From: Maritalea porphyrae
GTDB lineage: Bacteria > Pseudomonadota > Alphaproteobacteria > Rhizobiales > Devosiaceae
Length of the DNA: 64,000 nucleotides
NCBI RefSeq assembly: GCF_027213965.1
Contig: NZ_JAPWGX010000004.1
Coordinates: 124,001 to 188,000, forward strand
Reading direction: 5' to 3'
The notes under the pieces were generated by a model. That model ran no database searches and was not told the DNA's origin. It was given only the letters and a program-made list of their open reading frames with translations. The stretch's first letter is position 1. Each line of letters begins with the position of its first letter. Below, one piece after another: positions 8,588 to 16,811 of this stretch. A program made the translations under genes and the position numbers.

Positions 8588-9089
8588 CTAACCGGCACTC
8601 TACACAGACATAAGCACGCGTGGCCGCGTAACGTTGAGCCAGCACTGACTCTCGGCACATAAAACATGATGTGATCGCATAATTGCTCCCCTTCACGCTC
8701 TTGGCTCAATCATGAGCGTCCTGCGCACGAAATAGAGCGCCTAATCACCCCAATATTCACCCACATGACACCCAGCAAGAATGTCCACAGGTGATGGTGT
8801 TGATGGAGACATTGATTGGATTGAGTAAATTGAACCGATAATGGGACTGATGCGCTGATCAATTATCAGCGTGTCGGTCTGGCGACCTATACAAGTAGCC
8901 ACAGGAAGGTATGGGGGAGGTGTTTTTTTATTTGCGCCCTCCATATGCACGGAATGGCAGGATTATAGACTCCCAAGGGTTTTCCTCTGTAGCCGATTGG
9001 TGTTTTGCTGACTATCGATCACTTCGATCACATCATCACAATTGGCGTTAAAAGTGATTTAGTGATCGAAGTGATCGCATATGTGCGAT
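8588..9089. other. Intergenic region, candidate replication origin or control region
   Basis: No credible gene was found. It contains a 7-bp stem/5-base loop (CGCTGAT...ATCAGCG) at 8853-8871 and, next to the repA stop, the symmetrical repeat cluster at 9017-9076. Location between divergent-facing modules and beside replication genes makes a cis-acting origin plausible. Confidence 0.45.
9017..9076. repeat. 15-bp inverted repeat built of iteron-like units
   Basis: GATCACTTCGATCAC at 9017-9031 is perfectly inverted at 9062-9076 (GTGATCGAAGTGATC). Each arm is itself made of 8-9 bp repeats: CGATCACTT then CGATCACAT on the left, AGTGATTT, AGTGATCGA and AGTGATCGC on the right. It lies just downstream of the repA coding region. 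Confidence 0.8.
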
Positions 9090-10070
9090 TTATGGCAAAA
9101 TGTATTTCCCACGTTCAAGCTTTTTGACTTCGCCGTCAGTCGTCATGCTGGTCAGCAATTGGCGAATATTATCCTGTGGCTGACTGAGCGCATCAGCGAT
9201 CGCTTTTGGCCCCATTGGTTCATCCTCGTTTTGTAGTAATTCAATTATCGCCTTACGCTCACTCGAAATTCTGACTTCATCACTGTCGCCCAGTATTCGC
9301 CAGAGCCCGTTTTCGAGTTCTAGAGCAATGTCGATGTCTTCCATTTCCCGTCCACGCCCATAAAGGGTTGTGCCATGACTGCTACGATCAAGCACAAGGA
9401 CAGTATCGACGGACCCAGTTAATCCTGTGGTTCCTGATACCTTGTCCAAAGGGTCATCGCCGTGCATTTTGCGCAAATGGTGCACGACGAGGATAGCGAT
9501 GCCATATTCGCCAGCGAGTTTTTGCAAGGGCGATAGAGCGGCATAGTCTGCGTCATAGCCATTATCGCTGCGGCCATTCGGTCTGACGCAAACTAGAGTA
9601 TCAACTATTACAAGGCTTGGTTGATGCTCGATTATCCAATTTTCGAGTTGCTCACGCCCACCCTGATCTAATTTGTTCATTTGGGTCGTGAAATGAAAGT
9701 TGGTCGGCCAGTTGGTTTGATCACCATAAACGTGACGCATGCGTCTCTGGAGGCGTCGCTGGTTATCTTCAAGGGCGCAGTAAAGCGTTGTGCCTTTTTT
9801 GCAGGGACGCTCACCTAGCGCTTCACTTCCAACGGCAATTGACATCGCCAAATCCAATGCCATCCAAGATTTGCCCATTTTAGGTTTGCCTGCAAGCAAA
9901 GTAAGACCTTCGGTGATCAACCCCTCGACGAAAAAATCGAGGGGAGGAAAGTTCATTGATTGTAGGTCGTTTGCCGTAAACGTTTGCAGCAAATTTGCTG
10001 GCTTGGGAGGTGGATTTTTTCTCTTGGCAAACCGAGCAATGCGCGGCTTTGATTTCAATGGCTGGCTCAT
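9090..10070 (-). CDS. RepA-like AAA ATPase (satellite/plasmid replication helicase)
   Basis: The 326-residue protein has a RecA-like AAA_25 core: Walker A GKPKMGKS at about 61-68, Walker B LVIVDT near 143-148, then VVHHLRK and an SGTTGLTGSVDT segment like those in hexameric RepA/DnaB-like helicases. A C-terminal winged-helix-like region (about 255-326) would bind DNA. ATG at 10070 overlaps the primase stop as ATGA, so the two are translationally coupled. The pair resembles the primase-helicase replication module of phage satellites and mobilisable islands, and suggests the element replicates after excision. Confidence 0.85.
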   Translation of the reverse strand: MSQPLKSKPRIARFAKRKNPPPKPANLLQTFTANDLQSMNFPPLDFFVEGLITEGLTLLAGKPKMGKSWMALDLAMSIAVGSEALGERPCKKGTTLYCALEDNQRRLQRRMRHVYGDQTNWPTNFHFTTQMNKLDQGGREQLENWIIEHQPSLVIVDTLVCVRPNGRSDNGYDADYAALSPLQKLAGEYGIAILVVHHLRKMHGDDPLDKVSGTTGLTGSVDTVLVLDRSSHGTTLYGRGREMEDIDIALELENGLWRILGDSDEVRISSERKAIIELLQNEDEPMGPKAIADALSQPQDNIRQLLTSMTTDGEVKKLERGKYILP

Positions 10071-11017
10071 TTTGGATGCTCCAGCTTTGAAATAATGCGC
10101 CAAATCTCAGCATCCAATCTATCAAGATGGTAGCCATGTTTTTCAGTAAAATATGGGCAGTTCCACATGATCGACGCGATTTCATCGGTGGACGCGCCGA
10201 CTTCCCAAAGGTTGGCAACAATGAGGTGAATACAGGATGAGCGATTTTGTTCCTTTACCCTTGGGTGCCGAATTAGAGTGCGCGCTTTGGCATGCAATTT
10301 CTGCTTAAATTTCTTGAACACTTCGTCAGGGTCATGTGCGTCAGGGTTGACGTACTCACCCGTTTTCATCGCAAGAGCGATTTCTGGTAACGGTGGGCGA
10401 TCCATAATCCGTTCCCAATTGCGTGTTTGAAGCGTAACAAATGGCTCATTATATTCTGGCTTGTGGTTCACTGAACCGGGCACACGCAGCATTTTGGTGA
10501 TCGTCCAGCCGCTGTCGCCACCGTGCAATTCGGCAAGCGATTTTGAGTAGCCTTCTGCTTCTTGGACTGAGTGCCAGCCATCCCAGAGCCATAGGCCTTG
10601 ATAACGACGAGGTGAGGTTTCCCACAAAAGGCTTGGTTGTGGACGATAATTGCGTGGATCGCTTTCATCGATGTCGCACCAGCCAAAACGAGAAGGGCGC
10701 GCAAACTCTTTTTTTCTGCGATCCTTGGAAAACGGGTTAGGGCAGAAATAAAGATTGAAATCCCAACGTGAATGTTTTTTGAAGAACCTGTTTAGTCCTA
10801 CAACTATGTTGTCGCTGTGTACGACATATTCGCGCCAGTTCTTTTCATCAGGCGTACTTGTTGCAAGAAAAAAGCAACTATCGGCTGGTGCTCCTTTCCA
10901 TATGTTTCCAATAAATCCAACCATGCTTTCGAGCATGTTGAAATCGTCTTCATAGTCCTTGAAGGCATAAGGGTTCCCTTTTCGTGGACGTGCTTTATGG
11001 CTCACGCGTTTACGCAT
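10067..11017 (-). CDS. RepB-like replication primase
   Basis: A 316-residue protein from the ATG at 11017, which has AAGGA at a good distance. It carries CDIDESDP (acidic metal-binding pair of archaeo-eukaryotic type primases) and the downstream KMLRVPGSVNHK element typical of phage/plasmid RepB-type primases, where R-x-PG-x-x-N-x-K contributes to nucleotide binding. A helical C-terminal part follows. It is upstream of, and coupled to, the RepA-like ATPase, so the two probably act together in priming and unwinding at an element origin. The family call is by motif, not by alignment. Confidence 0.75.
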   Translation of the reverse strand: MRKRVSHKARPRKGNPYAFKDYEDDFNMLESMVGFIGNIWKGAPADSCFFLATSTPDEKNWREYVVHSDNIVVGLNRFFKKHSRWDFNLYFCPNPFSKDRRKKEFARPSRFGWCDIDESDPRNYRPQPSLLWETSPRRYQGLWLWDGWHSVQEAEGYSKSLAELHGGDSGWTITKMLRVPGSVNHKPEYNEPFVTLQTRNWERIMDRPPLPEIALAMKTGEYVNPDAHDPDEVFKKFKQKLHAKARTLIRHPRVKEQNRSSCIHLIVANLWEVGASTDEIASIMWNCPYFTEKHGYHLDRLDAEIWRIISKLEHPK

Positions 11018-11080
11018 GTTGAGTATCCTTTCAATATGTTTGATGGGTGTGGTGGGGTGCATCCCCCACCAGTTATTTGT

Positions 11081-11287
11081 TCAGCAGTCGCAGTCTGGTT
11101 GTGACGGTTTGATGCCAGTTAGAATTTCCAGCCACCTGTCGATTTGATCTGCTTCCCATGTGAGCGGTCCAACACGCCGAGGAAACTTATTGGCGTCCTC
11201 TAGTGTTTTGAGATGCTCAGGTGTGTTTTGAATGCCAAGTTCAAGCAAACATTTGGGGCAATAGCCGCGTTTCACAATGATCTTCAT
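11081..11287 (-). CDS. Small AlpA/excisionase-like protein
   Basis: Starting at the ATG at 11287 it has about 68 residues. It shows NKFPRRVG-PLTWEADQIDRWL, the same winged-helix pattern as the AlpA-like protein encoded just upstream, and a CPKC pair near the N-terminus with two further Cys at the C-terminus that could bind a metal. Upstream ATGs at 11311 and 11344 are alternatives. It lies between the AlpA-like gene and the primase on the same strand, so a regulator or directionality factor of the element is likely. Confidence 0.6.
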   Translation of the reverse strand: MKIIVKRGYCPKCLLELGIQNTPEHLKTLEDANKFPRRVGPLTWEADQIDRWLEILTGIKPSQPDCDC

Positions 11288-11294
11288 GGCGCTA

Positions 11295-11522
11295 TCAGCT
11301 CGCGTCTGCATAGTGCCAGTTTGCGCGTTCTTCTGCGCGATCAACCAGCCATTGTTCGACTTCGTTCAAAAGCCATGCCACGCTTGTGCCAGCCATTCTG
11401 ATCCGGCGTGGAAAGCGTCCTAATGCCTCCCACCGTAGCAACGTGCTATTACTAACCGTGATGCCAAACCGTTTCAGGTCTGATCGTGTTGCAAGGGCCT
11501 GTTGGCCATTCTTCAGTTTCAT
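11295..11522 (-). CDS. AlpA-family transcriptional regulator/excisionase
   Basis: The ATG at 11522 is chosen because it follows GAAGGAAAG; it gives 75 residues. The MerR-like HTH pattern is clear: TRSDLKRFGITVSNSTLLRW, then GRFPRRIRM, then AWLLNEVEQWL. AlpA proteins in P4-like elements activate or direct excision with a P4-type integrase, and such an integrase is encoded 700 bp upstream on the same strand. It heads the set that continues into the replication module. Confidence 0.85.
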   Translation of the reverse strand: MKLKNGQQALATRSDLKRFGITVSNSTLLRWEALGRFPRRIRMAGTSVAWLLNEVEQWLVDRAEERANWHYADAS

Positions 11523-11657
11523 TTGTCTTTCCTTCTTCAAGAGTAAGTTTGAATGAAGGAGCGCTCCGACAAGAAACAGCATGTTGGATTTTGTTCAAGA
11601 ATGCGAGACAATGAAATGAGGAACTCAGGCGAGTTTGATTTGGGTTCTTCTGTAGGG

Positions 11658-12299
11658 TTAAACGAAGTCGCTAATCTTGTTGTCGAGAAACTCAAAATAT
11701 CCTGTGGTTTCTTGAAAGACTGCCCTAACATAGTCCTGTGTGCGACCAATCATCATGCCCTTTATGTCATCCCAGTTGCCTCGGGACATCTTGATATTGG
11801 GGAAGTGTTTGCGCGCCGTGTCGATGGCCACAAATACGATGTAGGACCGAATTTCATTGGTATGTGATATTTTGCCTGCCGTTTCGCCGTCGATCTCCTG
11901 TTGGAGCCATGAAGCTAAGCTTTCAGTGCGTGTCCTTAGTTCGGTAAGCTCATTCAAAACGTCGCTACTGAATTCGACAGGGCTTTCACCATAGTCTTCC
12001 CAGTGATGAAAGTGCGGCTTGTTCTCTTCGACGAGCGAACTTTCCAATCGTTGGATGGGCCGCAGAATGTTTGTGTTTAGCCATTTCATTCGTTGGGTGA
12101 GTGACGCATCGAAAGGCGCGTATTTCTTGAATGCATTGGGGCTAGTCGAAATACCTCGGTTTATTTTGAGGCATTCGCTTTTGAGTTCATCCCAAAACGC
12201 AGGAAAGCATTCGTCATTTAAGACGCCAAGGATGTTGCCAATTTCTTGTCTGCAGGTTTCGCCAAAGAGCTGGTCAATGTCTCGATTTTGTTCGCCCAT
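11658..12299 (-). CDS. Hypothetical protein of the island
   Basis: A 213-residue soluble, mostly helical and acidic protein with no motif I recognise. Its ATG lies inside the 3' end of the integrase gene, giving an 82-bp same-strand overlap in a different frame; the long uninterrupted frame supports it as real. It sits between the integrase and the AlpA-like gene, a position that in satellites and P4-like islands often holds accessory or defence genes. No signal peptide or membrane segment is visible. Confidence 0.65.
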   Translation of the reverse strand: MGEQNRDIDQLFGETCRQEIGNILGVLNDECFPAFWDELKSECLKINRGISTSPNAFKKYAPFDASLTQRMKWLNTNILRPIQRLESSLVEENKPHFHHWEDYGESPVEFSSDVLNELTELRTRTESLASWLQQEIDGETAGKISHTNEIRSYIVFVAIDTARKHFPNIKMSRGNWDDIKGMMIGRTQDYVRAVFQETTGYFEFLDNKISDFV

Positions 12300-13426
12300 A
12301 ATTCTAATGCTTCAAGTTTTTCATCTAAGTATAGGTGGCGATTATAGACGGCTGCGACGCCGGAGACGATACCTGATTTGTGATTGAGGATGGCCTCAAT
12401 GATGTGAGGGGCAAAGCGCAATTCAGCCATGCCTGTGGCCATTGTGCGCCTTAGATCGTGAAAGCGCCAATCAGGTGCATCTAAGCCCACATGAACATCA
12501 AGGCGTTGCTTGAGGCGGCCAAAGCCAGAAATGGGTGAGGTGCCTGTTGTGGTGAACACGAGATCGCTGTTTAGAAAACGTGGGATTGAATTTAGAACTG
12601 AAAGTGCAAGCTTGGGTAAAGGTACGAAATGGGCTGTTCCGTTTTTTGCACGAGACGAGGGTAGGGTCCATAAACCCTTTTCGAGGTCCAGCTCAGACCA
12701 ACGCATGCCAGCCACTTCACCACGACGTTGGCCCAATAGAGTTAGGATGTGGACAAATTGGGTGAAAGGATAACCTTCCTCAATTGCACCAGTCCAGCAG
12801 CCACAGACCTCATCATCAGTTAGTACACGCTCACGTGGTACTTCCTTTGTGGGTGGTTTCAAACTGGCGATAGGTGAAACACCGATATAGCCACGATCAA
12901 CAGCCCAGTTCATCAGCTTCTTAACTGCAGCCAATGCGCGATTGGCACGAGTAGGGGTGCCACTGGCAACAATGCGATCCAATACCTGATGCACATCACG
13001 ACGATTGATTTGATCGATTGGGCGTGAATTCAAAGTACTGAACTTACGCAATACTGACTGGGTGCCTTTCCAATCCTTGTTTCGTGGCTTGGCATATAGT
13101 TCGATGAACTGTTCGATCACTTCCTGAAGCGTTGGTACGGAGCGCTCAGGTGAGCCAGTACCGTTGTTTTCGAATTCACCGAGGGATATGTCGCGCAATA
13201 TGCCTTGGGCCTTCTGACGCGCTTCTGCGAGCGACATCATAGGATATTCACCAATTTTAATGCGACGTGATCGGCCTTCGATGCGAGAATTCAGGTAAAA
13301 TACCTTTTTGCCAACGCTCGACACCCTGACCATAAATCCAGCCAGTAACATATCACGCACTTCATAGCGTTTACCCACGGCAGCAGGTAGCGCATCAATT
13401 GTTTTTGTGGTTAGCTTCTTTCTCAT
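12218..13426 (-). CDS. P4-type tyrosine integrase
   Basis: About 402 residues from ATG at 13426 (a GTG two codons earlier is possible). The N-terminal arm-binding domain (DUF4102 type: TIDALPAAVGKRYEVRD, then KKVFYLNSRI and KIGEYPMMSLAEAR) covers about 1-80, followed by a core-binding domain and the catalytic domain. Catalytic Arg in LLGQRRGEVAGMRW, HDLRRTMAT for His-x-x-Arg, NHKSG for the second His and AAVYNRHLY for the Tyr nucleophile are all present. These enzymes integrate into tRNA 3' ends, in keeping with the tRNA-Met repeats around the island. It differs in family from the short integrase at 3050. Confidence 0.95.
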   Translation of the reverse strand: MRKKLTTKTIDALPAAVGKRYEVRDMLLAGFMVRVSSVGKKVFYLNSRIEGRSRRIKIGEYPMMSLAEARQKAQGILRDISLGEFENNGTGSPERSVPTLQEVIEQFIELYAKPRNKDWKGTQSVLRKFSTLNSRPIDQINRRDVHQVLDRIVASGTPTRANRALAAVKKLMNWAVDRGYIGVSPIASLKPPTKEVPRERVLTDDEVCGCWTGAIEEGYPFTQFVHILTLLGQRRGEVAGMRWSELDLEKGLWTLPSSRAKNGTAHFVPLPKLALSVLNSIPRFLNSDLVFTTTGTSPISGFGRLKQRLDVHVGLDAPDWRFHDLRRTMATGMAELRFAPHIIEAILNHKSGIVSGVAAVYNRHLYLDEKLEALELWANKIETLTSSLAKPADKKLATSLAS

Positions 13427-13450
13427 GCCCACAAATTAAGACACAAAATA

Positions 13451-13464
13451 TCCGCGTGTCAGGG
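13451..13464 (+). repeat. Short att-core-like fragment
   Basis: TCCGCGTGTCAGGG matches 13 of 14 bases of the tRNA-Met repeat (TCCGCGTGTCGGGG), in the same orientation as the two full copies. It lies 25 bp from the start of the P4-type integrase. It may be a degenerate attachment core or a coincidence. Confidence 0.35.
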
Positions 13465-13505
13465 TATGGTTTGGGATATATTTTAAGGCTTTGGATGCAC
13501 CAGAT

Positions 13506-15665
13506 ATGAAGAATTACTTCAATGACAGTCCTATCGAGAACACAGAAGATGATCGTTACGGTGTTTCGCCATTTGCGCTTGCACTGGCAAAAAGTATCTT
13601 GAACATAGAGAAGCCTCTGGGAACCACAATTGCGTTACATGGACCTTGGGGGTCTGGAAAAAGTAGCGCGGTCAATCTCATTCGGTCTGCATTGGATGAG
13701 AAAAAAGATGAAGGATTTGTAGTTACAGAATTCAAATGTTGGTGGTACACAGGAGAGGAGGCATTAGCGCTTGCCTTCCTCCAAAATTTGAATGCAATTC
13801 TAAGCGACACGCTGAAGGATAAAGTCAAGAATTTGGTTCCCAAGTTGGGACGTGGCCTGCTACAAGCAGGCCCAATTGTTGGTTCTGCAATTGCGCTCAC
13901 GCCAGCTGGGCCACTTGGACTACTTGTTGGTGGAACCTTTGACTTTGCAAAACGATTTTTTCCAGAGGGTGATACACTCGAAAGTACCTTTCAAAAGCTT
14001 GCTTCAATTCTTGAAGGAGAAGATCGTCGTTTTCTTATTATCATTGATGATATTGACCGTCTTAATCCCGAAGAAGCGCTGGCCATATTTAGACTGGTTA
14101 AGTCGGTAGGTCGCCTTCCAAATGTCATATACCTCTTGGTGTTTGATCGGGCGCTTGCTGAGGCAGCTGTTCGCGAAAAATATCCATCAGAAGGCCCTCA
14201 CTTTTTAGAAAAAATAATTCAAGCTGGTTTTGAGCTACCCTCTCCTCTTCAAACAGACCTAAATGAAGCTATATTAGCATCTGTCTCCGAGATTTGTGGT
14301 CAGCCTGAAGACGATCAGGTGGTTCGCTTTATGAACCTCTTTTATGATGTCGTAGCTCCGTACATTACGTCACCAAGACATGTGGCCAGGTTTCAAAATG
14401 CTATTAGCGTAACGTGGCCGGCAATAGCGAATGAAGTTAACGTAGCTGACTTTGTCGCGCTTGAAGTTCTTCGGCTATACGAACCTGACCTCTTTGGGAC
14501 CATTCGTCTTCACAAGAACCAAGTGTGTGGCACACGGCAAGATCGGGGAGGGGAGCAAGATGGTAATTCACGTTTTGACGCATTCTTGATTGGAATTCCT
14601 AAAGAACGTCATGAACTTGTGAAGACAGCACTACGTAGGCTCTTTCCCAGCATGGAGGATATGGGATACGGGGGTGAATGGGTCAACGAGTGGAGTTCTG
14701 AGCGTCGCGTTTGTGTCGAAACTCACTTCGACTCCTACTTTCGGTTGTCGTTGAGCGACGAGGCTCTTTCGTCTCAGAAAGTTGCTGAAATAATCAATCA
14801 AGCAGACAAACGGGATTTCATTCAGAGCAACCTTCGAGAAGCGGCACAAATTGTGCGTAAGGGGGGCGCATCAATGGTGCCAGTATATCTTGATGAGCTG
14901 ACCACCCACGGTAAACGAATTGAGAAGTCGAAGGTCGAAGAACTCATCAGTGCGCTTTTCGAAATTCACGATGAAATTGACCTAGAGAATGATGCTGAGA
15001 AAGGCATGATGGCGATGGCAAACACAAGCCTTCGCTACCATTGGCTAATTCGACGTTTGACACGGGATCGTTTTTCACTTGATGAACGGACAGAAGTATA
15101 CTTGAAAGCTACTGAAAAAGCTTCTCTTGGATGGCTTGTGGATTTCGTATCTTCTGCAAAGGGCGATTATCAACCTCGCGACAATAAACCCCCAACCCGC
15201 GAAGAGGATTGTTTGGTTAGTGAAGACGCTTTGGGCGAATTGACTGAGCGAGCATTGAATGCGATCCGTGCAGCTGCAGCTAATGGAACGCTAATAGACC
15301 ACCGTGACCTGCTTTACATACTTTATCGATGGGCAGATCTCATGGACAATGACGCTTCAGAGGTGCGAGCTTGGACAGACGCCCAATTGGAAAACAAGGA
15401 CGCACTTGTAGTTTTGGCGAGAGCGATGACTGGCAAGTCATGGACAAGTGGTATGGGAGGATTTGGTGCGCTCGGAGATCGAGTTGCAAAAGTTTCAACA
15501 ACTGCGCAAATTAGTGATGATACCGTTATTTTGGATACTGCTGCATTTCGCGCAGCTTTAGAGCAAAATATGGAAACAAATGGTCTTGATACTGACGCTA
15601 AACAGGACGTTCAAAAATTCCTTGATGCTTGGGACCGTAAGCTCAATGGTGATGATGACTGGTGA
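13506..15665 (+). CDS. KAP-family P-loop NTPase
   Basis: About 719 residues (a TTG at 13491 is an alternative start). Walker A is GPWGSGKSS (about 46-54), followed by FKCWWYTGEE, the KAP-type aromatic segment, and Walker B FLIIIDDIDRL (about 176-186). A glycine/alanine-rich hydrophobic insert at about 120-147 could contact the membrane, as in other KAP proteins. The long C-terminal part (residues 330-719) is helical and unassigned. KAP NTPases occur alone or in antiviral systems such as Qat; here no partner gene is adjacent. It is the last gene before the right-hand att repeat, a common place for cargo defence genes. An antiphage role is inferred from context only. Confidence 0.88.
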   Translation: MKNYFNDSPIENTEDDRYGVSPFALALAKSILNIEKPLGTTIALHGPWGSGKSSAVNLIRSALDEKKDEGFVVTEFKCWWYTGEEALALAFLQNLNAILSDTLKDKVKNLVPKLGRGLLQAGPIVGSAIALTPAGPLGLLVGGTFDFAKRFFPEGDTLESTFQKLASILEGEDRRFLIIIDDIDRLNPEEALAIFRLVKSVGRLPNVIYLLVFDRALAEAAVREKYPSEGPHFLEKIIQAGFELPSPLQTDLNEAILASVSEICGQPEDDQVVRFMNLFYDVVAPYITSPRHVARFQNAISVTWPAIANEVNVADFVALEVLRLYEPDLFGTIRLHKNQVCGTRQDRGGEQDGNSRFDAFLIGIPKERHELVKTALRRLFPSMEDMGYGGEWVNEWSSERRVCVETHFDSYFRLSLSDEALSSQKVAEIINQADKRDFIQSNLREAAQIVRKGGASMVPVYLDELTTHGKRIEKSKVEELISALFEIHDEIDLENDAEKGMMAMANTSLRYHWLIRRLTRDRFSLDERTEVYLKATEKASLGWLVDFVSSAKGDYQPRDNKPPTREEDCLVSEDALGELTERALNAIRAAAANGTLIDHRDLLYILYRWADLMDNDASEVRAWTDAQLENKDALVVLARAMTGKSWTSGMGGFGALGDRVAKVSTTAQISDDTVILDTAAFRAALEQNMETNGLDTDAKQDVQKFLDAWDRKLNGDDDW

Positions 15666-15827
15666 GAGCACAGGCTGGGTTTATTCTGGGATGCAAAAGC
15701 GCTGAGCTTGAATGGAGTGGATTGTCGAGGCTTGAAATTGAATGAGCTGCTATTCTTAAATAGCTTCAATCGGTTGATGCAACGACTTGAGCAGGAGAGG
15801 GGTAGTCTGCTCTAGAAACTAGCCCGC

Positions 15828-15872
15828 ATCATAATCCGCGTGTCGGGGGTTCAAGTCCCTCTCCCGCTACCA
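15828..15872 (+). repeat. Second att-like tRNA-Met(CAT) 3' repeat
   Basis: Identical over 45 bp to 4096-4140 and in the same orientation; it again lacks a 5' tRNA half. The following roughly 95 bp, including ATTGCAGGTTGTTAGGTGCG at 15886-15905, are also related to those after the first copy. It marks the right end of the accessory DNA: beyond it metabolic operons begin. Confidence 0.9.
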
Positions 15873-16811
15873 AAATTTCTTCTACATTGCAGGTTGTTAG
15901 GTGCGAGAAGGTCTGCGGGTTTTTGCGTATGGATCGCCTTGGGTCGCGTTTGGGTGTTTTTAGGTGAACTTCGATGCGAAGGTAGCGAGCCTATCAACAG
16001 AAACGCTCACATTGTCGGACTAGTTGTGTTCTTTTCGCCAATTTGGCCAACTCACATTGATAAGTTGCGCGATGCATGCAGTCTTGATTGGTATTTGGAG
16101 TTTGCTTGAACTGTATTGCTTCATGGTCTGCTTGCTTGGCCCAATGTTTCCACTTCACTCATCTGCCGTTGCTTCAGTGGTCGGGATTCCATTTGTCTAC
16201 TCGCTCAACAGCAGTCATCTGGAAAAACTCAGAAAGCGCTGTGGGTTAAATTCCTTTATCCCATTCAGTGTACGTTACCGGGCCGGAAAAAATATGAATT
16301 CATCGCTTTCGTCATCAGGTGGGGAATAGGGAAATCTCCCTTTAAGAGACGTGAACCGAGCGGCAACTGTCTTAGGAAACGCCATACCGCCTTGCTCAGG
16401 TACTTGGTGATGAGGCGGTCTCTAAACTCGCGCCAATCCTTATCGGACCTATCATGGTTTTTTTTGATTGGCCCTTTTAGGATTACACGACAAAGGCGAG
16501 ATACATCAGTTGCATTTCCAATGCCTCACGCGTTCGCGAAGATACACGTTCACCCCACAAGTAGTTTCTAGCGCCCAAAATCACTTCACCCCGTCTGCTA
16601 GCAGCAGATTGAGCGCTGAACGGCCCTGCGTTGATCCGCATTTGTTGGCTGCATAAGGAATAGCCTCTTGAACAATGGGAAGCTTTGTTGAGTCCAAATA
16701 CCCTGAACACGGACAAATTTCGCGCTGCAATCTCCCTGAAGAGTTGCGACGCGAAACATTGCGAAATAGATTATTCAAATAAAATCATTTGCAGATGCAA
16801 GTTTCATTTTG
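15873..16811. other. Gene-free boundary region between island and phosphonate cluster
   Basis: Open frames of up to about 150 codons exist on the plus strand but overlap each other in different frames, lack ribosome binding sites and match no family I know. The first 95 bp are the att-flank duplicate. The rest may be decayed DNA left by earlier insertions. Confidence 0.55.

Noticed and set aside
8741-8950. 69-codon open frame on the minus strand
   Set aside because: No ribosome site or recognisable domain, and it overlaps a hairpin in the candidate origin region.
16024-16571. Overlapping open frames of 101-151 codons on the plus strand right of the second att repeat
   Set aside because: They lie in different overlapping frames, have no ribosome sites and no recognisable domain, so they look like chance frames in non-coding DNA.
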